A stretch of 64,000 nucleotides of DNA. Source: Linyphia triangularis. Taxonomy: Eukaryota; Arthropoda; Arachnida; Araneae; Linyphiidae. Position 1 is the first letter of the stretch. Each line of letters begins with the position of its first letter. Shown piece after piece: positions 57,935 to 64,000 of the stretch. The translations under genes were made by a program, and so were the position numbers. The notes beneath the pieces are model-generated. The model did no database searches and was not told the DNA's origin. It worked only from the letters and a program-made list of their open reading frames with translations. The stretch covers positions 110,517,442-110,581,441 of the forward strand of contig OZ021722.1 in NCBI GenBank assembly GCA_963978545.1, given 5' to 3'.

Positions 57935-60900
57935 AACCTACAAAGCATACATAGTTGAAATAGATATAAACACTAGAAGAACTTAATTACTATAAAAAAA
58001 AGTGATACTGTAAATTTCACTTAAAAATAATAAAACATTAACACTTACTAGAAAAGTTTCGTGTAGCCAACATAGTAGTGAGAATCGCACCCTGGAAGGA
58101 AATTGTGAAAAGTTTTTAGTAAAAACTAATTAACAGAAAAATATTTATTTTTGTACATTTCAAGAAATACACTTTTTCTTGGTTGAAATACTTCAAAGTA
58201 AGTTACAATAAAAAAGTTTGATGTATCTGATTGCTAATCATGTTAAGACATTGTTAATTTCAAGTAAAACATTGTTAATTTTCCCTCCAAATGATTTGTT
58301 GCTCAAAAAACCAGTTTGATGCCCTTTAAAAAAGTTACACATTTTTTCCAAGAAAATAAATCAGAAAAAGTAATTTAACACTAATACTCACTGCATTAAT
58401 CAATAACTGATTAAAAGAAAAATAGAAATTGCACTTGTAAAAGTAATAACAGGTTAACTATTGAAAATGTAAGTCTGATGTATGATTTTTGCAAAGAGTA
58501 TTCACATTTTAATAATGCAAAAAAGATAGATTTAATTAAAAAAGGGTAACAAATGTATAAAGCATTACAGTTATTATTTATATTATAAACAACTACAATT
58601 CTGCCTTACTGAAAGTCTGCTTCTTCAATAATAAATATAAAATATTTTAATAATTTAGTTTATCAACATAGAAAACAATGATTAAAAAAATATGAAAGTT
58701 ACAAATCTCAGGGATACAAGAGGCTCAAGACCCAAAAGACTGAAATCATATGCGAGCAAAAAAATTGCACCATACTTTATACACAAGACAAGTTTTCAGA
58801 AGTAAATTATCAAAAAACACTACACGCTGAGAAAATTGTGAAGTAATAATAATAAATAATTTAAGTAATAAAAAAGAAAAAGAATATTAAATTATTAAAT
58901 CATTTACATTAAAAGTTTAATCAAGAAATAAGTTTAACACATTATCAAGGTCATCAGAAATCCAAAATTAGCATTAAAACATATTTACGACCTGTTCATT
59001 ACCGAGATGCAATATTCACTCAAAAAAGTATGAGAAGAATTATATTTAATAACCTTTTGATAAAAATTAGTAGCTAAAAAAGCATACTTCATGGATTTCC
59101 AGACTTATCCCGAAGAAAAAAATTCAAGGACCCAACCCCAATCATCACCCACACTAGTCACGGATACAGCTGCTATCACATCAGTGGAAATAGCGTTGCA
59201 AATCTTGGCAATAGCTGCTTTAAAACGGCTTGAAGCTAGGTGAAAATTGCCACTACTCCAACTTAATTATATCGGCAATAGCGGCCACCATACTGGCACA
59301 AATCTCAGTAATCATACTAAAGCAACAATCGGAAAACTGACCATCATACCAACGTAAACATCAAGGTTAGAACCCAATATATCGGTGGAAATCTCTGCAA
59401 TAGGGGCGGTTATATCGGCGTAACATTCTAAATACCTTTTAAGGCATTCTCAGGGATCACAGTTAGAATTAAAAAAAAATAAAAATAGGTAGGAATTTTA
59501 GGGGAAATTCTTAAAATTCTATGGATAACATCATAAATTTTAGGGATAATTTTTTAAATTTTAGGGATAATTCTTAAAATTTTAGGGATATTTCAAAAAC
59601 ATTTAGAGGTATTTCTTTTGAAGGTGGCATAGGCTCCTAATATGCACATATTCTTTCCAAAGTTTATTTTAATATCTGCAAAAAACAGACAATTTGAAAA
59701 AAAATTGAACCTCAAATAACTTTTTATCAAAATAACAGTTATATAATAAAACATTTATACTATTTTGACCAAGCATGAGAATTGAATTAAATCCAATTTT
59801 CTCATCCGGCGGAATATCGAGAGTTTCTTGCAGGTTTTGGCGGAAGATCAGCGAATTAATTTTTTTTTTTTTTTTTTAAAGTAATTATCGAAAAATATAA
59901 GTACAATTTTAGGTAGAAACTGTTGTTCTTTTCCGTAAAAAATAGTCCATGGGGTAGGGTAGACAAACATATTTAATAACAGGATCGACAATCTACGGAG
60001 ATAAAGTTCACTAAGAACCAATTCGGCACACAGCCAATAAACATCAGACAGAACCACACAGGTCGACAAGAGGAATGGTTGTCTCCCAGAAGAGGGACGA
60101 ACAAACTACATCTACACGGATCTTGTATCAATCCGCATAAAATATAGTTCGCTTGCCCCAATACCAACAGAAACAAAAAATTAAGGAATATTTGGAATAT
60201 TAGGGAGAAATCAAAATTTAAGGAATGTTAGGAATTTTAGGGAGAATGCGACCTCTGCATTCTTTCTAATAACTACACTTCAAATGTTTGAAGCTAAGTT
60301 TCAAGGAACTTACCTTCAGCTTACGACGGGCGTTGAATTTCTTCAAGCAGTCAACAGTCTCTTGACGATGCAGTGTTGATGCAACACGCTCTCGTTGCTG
60401 AAAATTGAATGGCATCAAGAATTAAGCACATATAGAAGTACATCAAGTAAATTTTGGATTTATCAATAGAAACACTTAAGAATATTAGAATTCAACAAAG
60501 CTATATTATGAAACATAGCACAGTTGTGTATACTATAGGTGTAAACAAATATCCTGCCAATTCACATAAAAAAATATTTCAATAATAAAAAATAAAAAAA
60601 TTAACATTTTCAAATATGCACATACAGTAAGTAGTACATATTACATATGTTCTATTTTTAATGGAATTTCAATTACCAATTGAAAATGTATAAAGTTTAT
60701 ATCATTCATTAAATGAACTCTTACGACATACGTATAAAAATTGCGTACATTGCTTATTTAAAATTTCTCTTGTTATTTATTAAGAGTTCTATGATGATAT
60801 TATTTCCCGAAATAACTTTTATGAAAACATTTTAGATGTTATGAACTAAAATAAACTTCGACCAATCATACATAGCGTTAAAAATATTCCCAACAGTTTA

Positions 60901-61425
60901 TTGTAATAATGATATTATAAGTGCATATCTTTTGCTTCCTCACTCATTAAAATATCTAGAAAATTTTTTACAGTTTCAACTTAATTTGAAGGAGTTAAAA
61001 TAAATTAGTTTCATTTTTGAGAGTAAACGACAGCAACAAAATTATGTATAAATTTCATTTTAGACTCATACTGCTCTAAATAAAAATTAAATATGAGGTG
61101 TCACCATGTTCATTGAAGTTAAAAATTTAATTGCTCCAAAGTTTACCATTGTTTATAAAGTTGTTTGTACATAAATAAGGTTATTTGCGTGCTTTAGGTT
61201 AATAACTTTTTACAGGTTATGCAGCTCTATAAGTTGTTAAGTTTCACAACTTTTTTTTGTATTATGGTATTTAAGTCTTTTCATTAAATGATAAGTTCTT
61301 ACGCAAATCCATGGGTGTTTGAGTGCTTCACTGGCGGTGATGCGTTTGGCTGGATTAACTGTCAACATGCTGTTAATCAAATTCTTGGCCTCTGGTGTCA
61401 CTGTATCCCATTCTGGAGATGGGTA
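36168..61425 (-). CDS. CaMKII: Ca2+/calmodulin-dependent protein kinase II, 3' half (eight exons joined)
   Basis: Serine/threonine kinase that assembles into dodecamers and holds a memory of Ca2+ signals through autophosphorylation. The visible coding exons, in order, are 61425-61303, 60397-60314, 58091-58049, 49561-49472, 40526-40451, 40361-40267, 37906-37792 and 36297-36168; all have AG/GT borders and agree in phase, giving 756 nt (251 codons plus stop). Content: the last part of the kinase lobe ([29 protein letters not shown]), autoinhibitory/calmodulin-binding segment ([20 protein letters not shown], with the Thr286/287 site), a short linker, and the hub domain ([37 protein letters not shown]). 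Start and most of the kinase domain lie beyond the right edge. The two introns around the linker exon are the longest, matching the region of alternative splicing in this family. Confidence 0.97.
37216..37723. mobile_element. MITE, family 'CAGGGTTCCCAC' (copy A)
   Basis: Starts CAGGGTTCCCACTGAAATCAG and ends CAGTGGGAACCCGG. AATAG (37211-37215) and AATAA (37724-37728) flank it, a 5-bp duplication with one mismatch. The subterminal parts are direct repeats of TTTTAAGGACCT-type and CATTTTCAAGTACTTTTAAGG words. Lies in the last CaMKII intron. Confidence 0.82.
37792..37906 (-). CDS. CaMKII: CaMKII exon: association domain
   Basis: Acceptor TTTGTGTTTTGCAG and donor GTAAGTTGGAG. Codes for [20 protein letters not shown] and [17 protein letters not shown], a central strand-rich part of the hub. 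Phase 1 at the start and phase 2 at the end fit the neighbouring exons. Confidence 0.96.
37907..40266 (-). other. CaMKII intron, no element recognised
   Basis: AT-rich. Contains a G-rich patch (39056-39090, GGTCGAGAGGAGGTGAGAAT then GGTGGGGTGGGGGAGAG) but no recognisable gene or transposon. Confidence 0.4.
40267..40361 (-). CDS. CaMKII: CaMKII exon: association domain
   Basis: Acceptor TATTTGCAG, donor GTAAGATG. Codes for [20 protein letters not shown] and [11 protein letters not shown], the most conserved helix of the hub. The intron to the previous exon is only 89 nt, by far the shortest of the gene. Confidence 0.97.
40451..40526 (-). CDS. CaMKII: CaMKII exon: start of association domain
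   Basis: Acceptor TTATTTCATCTTAG, donor GTGAGTGCAC. Codes for [20 protein letters not shown] and YETY, the first helix of the hub (family form ARKQEIIKVTEQLIEAI). The junction codon with the upstream exon gives Ala, as in other CaMKII proteins. Confidence 0.97.
40527..43216 (-). other. CaMKII intron sequence, no element recognised
   Basis: AT-rich with short A/T runs. No coding exon, transposon end or structured repeat that I can support. Confidence 0.4.
43217..44987 (+). mobile_element. Decayed Tigger/pogo element in CaMKII intron
   Basis: Starts CAGTAGACCTTCTTTTGAATG and ends GTATTGAGGGTCTACTG, giving TIRs that begin CAGTAGACC. TA flanks both ends (43215-43216 and 44988-44989). At 1,771 bp it is shorter than the intact Tigger at 16.5 kb and belongs to a different family, as its TIRs differ. 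It carries a decayed transposase on the plus strand, opposite to CaMKII. Confidence 0.88.
43479..44468 (+). pseudogene. Tigger-like transposase remnant
   Basis: A long open frame but not a complete transposase: the DNA-binding domains and first catalytic block are missing. The second catalytic block reads [13 protein letters not shown] in place of the family's D-N-x-x-x-H form, so the aspartate is lost. [15 protein letters not shown] is then followed directly by [12 protein letters not shown], with the third catalytic block deleted. The tail ends in [12 protein letters not shown], a damaged form of the PIP box (QxxIxxFF) seen intact in the 16.7-kb transposase. The first 75 or so codons look like non-coding sequence read by chance. 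Confidence 0.8.
45193..45225 (-). CDS. CaMKII: Candidate CaMKII linker microexon (33 nt)
   Basis: Reading the minus strand, the acceptor TTTTTGTTTCAATTCCTAG ends at 45226 and the donor GTAAGTATAG, a near-perfect match, begins at 45192. The piece is 33 nt and phase 1 at both sides. Inserted between the linker exon (49472-49561) and the hub exon (40451-40526), it keeps the frame and codes for [11 protein letters not shown], followed by Ser at the junction. CaMKII genes in other animals use short cassette exons in exactly this linker. Whether this one is used needs transcripts. Confidence 0.5.
45836..46780. repeat. Degenerate ATGAATATTCAG-type repeat, split by a MITE
   Basis: Words like TATGAATATTCA, CATTCAGAG(A/T)GCA, AGTATTCAGTTTACATGAAT and GAATATTCAGTGCATATGA recur at irregular intervals of about 20-40 bp from about 45840 to 46195, and again after the MITE (46203-46598) to about 46760. 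This is an old, diverged short-period repeat. Confidence 0.45.
46203..46598. mobile_element. MITE, family 'CAGGGTTCCCAC' (copy B)
   Basis: Starts CAGGGTTCCCACTCAAATCGC and ends GACAGTGGGAACCCTG. TATAA flanks both ends perfectly (46198-46202 and 46599-46603). The interior shares GTTGGCG(T/C)ATGCGTAATACAAA, TGCGGATAAG and CTTTTAAGGACCTCT with copies C and D. Confidence 0.92.
47771..48180. mobile_element. MITE, family 'CAGGGTTCCCAC' (copy C)
   Basis: Starts CAGGGTTCCCACTCAAATCAC and ends GACTGTGGGAACCCTG. TTAGT flanks both ends perfectly (47766-47770, 48181-48185). About as long as copy B and similar throughout. Confidence 0.93.
48418..48630 (-). other. Unassigned open frame (70 codons)
   Basis: Reads [20 protein letters not shown] then [20 protein letters not shown] and ends KIWKGFQS. 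Its composition is more protein-like than most frames around it, and an acceptor-like TTTTATTCGATTTAG lies just upstream on the minus strand. No family recognised; could be a remnant of the repeat described at 47413-49080. Confidence 0.2.
48753..49025 (-). other. Unassigned open frame (90 codons) in the repeat's longer copy
   Basis: Starts [20 protein letters not shown]; contains [18 protein letters not shown]. Part of it ([14 protein letters not shown]) is found again, broken by an A-run, in the inverted copy near 47500. I do not recognise a domain. Confidence 0.22.
49472..49561 (-). CDS. CaMKII: CaMKII exon: variable linker
   Basis: Acceptor GTCTTTGAACGCGTAG, donor GTCAGTGAAAG. Codes for [20 protein letters not shown] then TTLEDEDMK. 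The K-E-S-T-(D/E)-S-S-x-T-T-L/I-E-D-x-D element is the constitutive linker part shared by CaMKII from flies to mammals. It is phase 1 at both ends, so neighbouring cassette exons of 3n length can be added without changing the frame. Confidence 0.95.
50466..50525. repeat. TA microsatellite and A-run
   Basis: (TA)n at about 50468-50485 followed by an A-run of about 39 nt to 50525. It is in the CaMKII linker intron. Confidence 0.9.
51478..52721. mobile_element. MITE, family 'CAGGGTTCCCAC' (copy D), carrying a nested element
   Basis: Starts CAGGGTTCCCACCGAAATCAC and ends GACATAGGGAACCCTG. TAAAA (51473-51477) and TAAAG (52722-52726) flank it, a 5-bp duplication with one mismatch. A second element (51524-52095) interrupts it near the left end; without that, it would be about 670 bp. 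Confidence 0.88.
51524..52095. mobile_element. piggyBac-like MITE nested in the CAGGGTTCCCAC element
   Basis: TTAA flanks both ends (51520-51523 and 52096-52099), the piggyBac target. Ends are CCAGTTAACTGTG on the left and, reverse strand, CCAGTTAACCGAG on the right. GATGACGAGTATAGTCAA near the left and ATGACGAGTATACTCGTCAA near the right are subterminal repeats. Removing the element joins GGACTT-TTAA-GGACCTAAAT, exactly the sequence of the other copies of the host MITE. No transposase is encoded. Confidence 0.92.
53053..53076 (-). CDS. CaMKII: Candidate CaMKII linker microexon (24 nt)
   Basis: Reading the minus strand, the acceptor TTTTCATGCTCTACCCACAG ends at 53077 and the donor GTAAAAAC begins at 53052. 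The piece is 24 nt, phase 1 at both sides, and keeps the frame when placed between 58049-58091 and 49472-49561, coding for S-H-V-P-A-Q-N-Q-G across the junctions. The position corresponds to the point just after the N-F-S residues where other CaMKII genes insert cassettes. The donor is weaker than that of the 33-nt candidate. Confidence 0.35.
54653..57018 (-). mobile_element. Sola-like DNA transposon remnant with repeated 14-bp motif
   Basis: TIRs: left TCATTCAAGGTGAATTCCAT; right, reverse strand, TCATTTGAGGTCAATTCCAT (17 of 20 identical). ATAC flanks both ends (54649-54652 and 57019-57022), a 4-bp duplication. Inside is a broken transposase on the minus strand and eight exact copies of GTGACAGACATGAC: at 54675, 54844, 55031, 55053 on one side of the coding remnant and 56437, 56455, 56473, 56638 on the other, all in the same direction. 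4-bp duplications with a DDD transposase are typical of Sola elements; the superfamily assignment is inference. Confidence 0.78.
55607..56249 (-). pseudogene. Decayed transposase (Sola-like)
   Basis: Two overlapping minus-strand frames make one decayed protein with a frame shift near 56000-56060. The upstream frame has [20 protein letters not shown] then A-H-W-Q-N; the downstream frame has [36 protein letters not shown] and [20 protein letters not shown]. In the uncharacterised arthropod/cnidarian protein family I recall, these places read D-F-(A/S)-E-N-Y, W-S-D-G-P-x-x-x-F-K-N-x-Y and H-G-K-x-x-x-D-x-x-G-G. If so, the first acidic residue is changed to Asn, while the second (S-D-G) and a possible third (K-D-A) remain. 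The assignment rests on memory of family motifs, not on a search. Confidence 0.55.
57019..58048 (-). other. CaMKII intron, AT-rich, with A-run
   Basis: No gene recognised. A-run of about 30 nt at 57903-57932. Confidence 0.4.
58049..58091 (-). CDS. CaMKII: CaMKII exon: end of the calmodulin-binding segment
   Basis: Acceptor CACAATTTCCTTCCAG, donor GTAAGTGTTAATG. Codes for [14 protein letters not shown] plus one base. The T-T pair corresponds to the inhibitory Thr305/306 sites that block calmodulin rebinding. Ends in phase 1, at the usual start of the variable linker. Confidence 0.96.
58709..59450. mobile_element. hAT-like element, family 'CAGGGATGAGA' (copy 3), with CGGCAATA repeats
   Basis: Starts CAGGGATACAAGAGG, and CATATGCGAGCAAAAAAATTG plus ACCATACTTTATACA match the subterminal part of the copy at 24811. 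From about 59160 to 59430 it has GCGTTGCAAATCTTGGCAAT, ATATCGGCAATAGCGGCCAC and CATCATACCAACGTAAACAT, related to the internal array of the element at 4591-6647. The right end is not found; another element starts at 59451. Confidence 0.5.
59451..60257. mobile_element. hAT-like MITE, family 'AGGGATAATTC' (longer copy)
   Basis: Starts CAGGGATCACAGTTAGAATT and ends GGGAGAATGCGACCTCTG. CATTCT flanks both ends (59445-59450 and 60258-60263). The interior repeats GGAATTTTAGGGATAATT-like words and shares GTATTTCTTTTGAAGGTGGC, AGGCTCCTAA and TTCTTTCCAAAG with 32133-32552. An inserted stretch at about 59915-60175 (GAAACTGTTGTTCTTTTCCG to AATATAGTTCGCTTGCCCC) is absent from the shorter copy. Confidence 0.7.
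60314..60397 (-). CDS. CaMKII: CaMKII exon: autoinhibitory segment with Thr286 site
   Basis: Acceptor TTCAATTTTCAG, donor GTAAGTTCC. Codes for [20 protein letters not shown] then [12 protein letters not shown] is the autonomy-generating autophosphorylation site, and [10 protein letters not shown] starts the calmodulin-binding helix. Phase 0 at both ends. Confidence 0.97.
61303..61425 (-). CDS. CaMKII: CaMKII exon: end of kinase domain
   Basis: Acceptor TTCTCTTTTATGTAG, donor GTAAGAACTT. Codes for 41 residues: [41 protein letters not shown]. This is the last part of the kinase C-lobe (subdomains X-XI; the invariant Arg of subdomain XI is in A-K-R-I-T). Phase 0 at both ends. The exon before it, expected to contain G-Y-P-P-F-W-D-E, is not in the window. 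Confidence 0.97.
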
Positions 61426-62870
61426 CTACATAAAAGAGAATTCAAATTAAACAATTGGTGTCTGGAAAGATTCTGAACTTTCTCGTTATAGATCATATCA
61501 ATAGCATAGGTAGACTCTTCCCCCCGCCCCCCTCTAAACATAAGCCAAATTACTGAGTCGAATAATACTTAAATTACAAAATTTTCCCAAATTATCAATC
61601 TTTTTAGTTTTGACAATAAATGTTGACTTTGTGAGCAACATAGCTTTTGCACAAGCTTATTACTACATTAAAGAAAAATATAAAACTAAAAAATAATATA
61701 ATAAATTAAAGTTTATTGATGGTTAAAATAATTCTTTGGAAAAAAGAAATTAATGCATAAAATGTAACAACTAATATCCATTGTTTTCCATTGCCATTAA
61801 TCTTTATTCACTGTTTAAAGGAGCAAAAATCTCCTTTGCAAATTCATAAAATTCAATGCTACATCTTCAGGTAAATACTTCAGGGCCAATAAAATATCTT
61901 CAGGGAAAGTTATAACTTTCCCTTCGACAGACAGATACTGTGAAATTTTAGCAAATTTGAAATCAATATTCACAGTTTGGCAAATACATAAAAAAAAAAA
62001 TCATGATTAATTTTTAGACCGATACCATACTTTCTATATCAGAAAGAGCACACAATTGAAACTTTTAAAGCAAACTGACAAAAAGTTCTATATTTTCATC
62101 AAGTCTTCAAACTACAAATCTTCATCTATGAATGAGAGTGACTCTACAGAGTACCAGCACCACGACTCTTGTCTATTGTATTGAAATCTTCATCTACCAT
62201 CACTGCCAATTTGATAAAAATTGGAACGAAATTATTATTTTTTTAACCCAACCTAACTTCTGTACCGTAATTTTTTGATGGTAGTAAGACAATAAATTAT
62301 TATAAAAACATTACATTGACAATATTATTTTTAAACAAAATCAATATGTTGCCACATAGGTTAAGTTGCAATGTAGAATCTAAAAGTTCAGTTAGGAAAA
62401 TCAACAAATTAAATTAAAAAAATGCCAGAAAACAAAATCGTAACAACAATTTCGGTAAGTAAATTAATTCTAAGGTAAAGTAACATTAAATGACTATAAC
62501 GCTACACTCTGTCATACTAATTGTATGAAAAATAAATTGTTAATATTAATTAGTTGGAAAATTCTTATTTTTAAGGCTAGAATTTGCTATCTTTCTTAAT
62601 TAGAATTTAACAAGGTCTAAGTTTCAATTATGTAATTAAAGAAAAAAGTTCCAGCTTACATCTAAAGAAGGGACAAAAAATATAATAGCATTCAAAGTAT
62701 AAAAGTGAAATAACACATTGACAGTCAACTCATAAATCTGTGGAAAACTGAGTAAGTGCTAATATCTATTTTTGATGAATTATACTGCTTCAACTGTTAC
62801 AAACTTCCAATAGAAACAAAATCTTAGAAGTGATGCCACAGAAGTGGGATTTATAAAAAGGTTAAAGTAC
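61426..62870 (-). other. CaMKII intron, nothing recognised
   Basis: AT-rich. A C-rich patch at about 61518-61532. No exon or transposon end identified. Confidence 0.4.
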
Positions 62871-63383
62871 AATGGATAATTTCTGTATTTTTTTTTTATT
62901 CAATTCTAAATGTTTCGAAAAGGCCATAAACATAAAAATTTCTGCTCAATGCACTTTTTCCTTTTTTTAATTTGCAATCAAAATTCCCCTGTTAGAGACG
63001 TTGGCGAGAAAACGATAGGTCTGGCTCGAATTGAACGTGACTTAAAGAGATCTCAAATATCTTGGCTTGAAATGCAGCAGCGGAAACCAGTTTTGCAAGT
63101 TTATCGCAAATTAAGCCAACCTGTACAGGATATAGCAATGATCTACAAACGCCAACTATTTGCCCAAATCCTCACAATAACCATTTAAACGGTATGCTCT
63201 CTTAACATCACAGATTTTTTTTACAGTTTTGATCGAACTGGTTTTGAGACATTTTCTTTTCTTAATATTTAAATAACTATTTAAAGAACTTTTGTTTAAA
63301 TACTTGGAATCAGAAAGAGATTCTTCATAAATATAAACTAATTGCATTCGTTTTTTTAAAAAAAAAAACGGGAATGGTCCATT
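62871..63383. mobile_element. MITE, family 'AATGGACAATTCC' (copy 2)
   Basis: Starts AATGGATAATTTCTGTATTTT and ends AAACGGGAATGGTCCATT. The interior aligns with 3876-4367 in the same direction but with several indels, including a different sequence at GTTAGAGACGTTGGCGAG. It lies in the CaMKII intron upstream of the last kinase exon. Confidence 0.82.
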
Positions 63384-64000
63384 ATCTTTAAAAGACCAAA
63401 GTTTACAAAATTGGATAATAATACATAATTAAGCACTGTATAAAAACCAAGAGTTGTAAAGACATTACAAAGTTTTGTGGGGGATAAAATAAATTGTCTA
63501 TAAAAAAGTAAGACAAATATAACATCGAGCAGTTGGGATTCATAGTTGAACCAGTAAAATAAATTGGACTTTCTTAAGCTTTCATTTTCAGCTGTATAAT
63601 GCAATAAGACTCAATAATACAATGTAAATGATTAAACAATCTATTTAAAGAAATGTATTTCATAAAAACATAATTTCCTTAAAATCTATTTAAAAATATT
63701 TATTATTGAATAAATATTTAATAAAATTAAAAAAGCAATGATTCTTCTAAAATTTCATCAAAATAGAAAAGAAATTTTAGTTAAGTGAATTAAATAATAA
63801 AAGAAAGGGATGAATAATAGATTTCAATAAATATGATTTCTTGCTTTCACGTACTTTCTATTTGCTACTTAATTTCTGATCAAAAACGTTTAAATTCAAT
63901 GATTCTTGTAACTTTTTAAAAAATACTTGATAATTCCAAAATTTTCAATATCTTGCATTCCATATTTTTCTTGCTGCTCAACACCCAATAAAACTGATAC
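63384..64000 (-). other. CaMKII intron to window edge, nothing recognised
   Basis: AT-rich, no exon recognised. The preceding kinase exon must lie further right. Confidence 0.4.

Noticed and set aside
63940..64000. Upstream kinase exon of CaMKII at the window edge
   Set aside because: None of the three minus-strand frames gives the expected residues before YPSPEW (G-Y-P-P-F-W-D-E and following); it looks like intron.

Overview
The window is AT-rich, gene-poor eukaryotic DNA with long introns and dense, mostly decayed transposable elements. The one confidently identified host gene is the 3' half of a Ca2+/calmodulin-dependent protein kinase II gene (CaMKII, minus strand), whose protein is closest in type to arthropod CaMKII. 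Arthropod-type non-LTR retrotransposon ends, a tRNA-derived SINE and pogo/Tigger elements agree with an arthropod. A chelicerate is my best guess, at low confidence.

Layout. 1-12.3 kb: a possible small two-membrane-segment protein gene on the minus strand (coding exon near 1.0-1.3 kb, candidate first exon near 12.1 kb beside a cluster of CACGTG boxes). Its putative intron holds three SINE copies, a decayed pogo-like element, a large hAT-like element with degenerate internal tandem repeats, and foldback elements. 12.5-13.8 kb: a nest of three element types. 15.2-16.1 kb: a non-LTR retrotransposon remnant in two opposed pieces, bounded by a perfect 12-bp target duplication (the 5'-inversion signature). 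16.5-18.8 kb: a nearly complete Tigger/pogo transposon with intact TIRs and an uninterrupted 517-residue transposase. 18.9-26.3 kb: foldback-like repeats, a candidate short spliced transcription unit and a hAT-like element carrying a long hairpin. 26.3-28.7 kb: an 11-copy, 218-bp tandem array with a 4-unit higher-order pattern. 28.7-36.2 kb: AT-rich sequence with few elements, probably including the CaMKII 3' UTR. 36.2-61.4 kb: eight CaMKII coding exons covering the end of the kinase domain, the autoinhibitory segment, the variable linker and the association domain.

The two largest CaMKII introns (about 8.5 and 8.9 kb) flank the linker exon. They contain two unreported candidate microexons (24 and 33 nt) that keep frame and phase, so they could be alternative linker cassettes. 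The same introns hold most of the intronic transposons: a decayed Tigger copy, four copies of a CAGGGTTCCCAC-ended element with 5-bp duplications (one of these copies is in another intron; one carries a nested TTAA-flanked element), and a 2.4-kb Sola-like element. That last element has 20-bp TIRs, a 4-bp ATAC duplication, a decayed transposase and eight exact copies of a 14-bp motif, four on each side of the coding remnant. It is the best candidate here for something undescribed.
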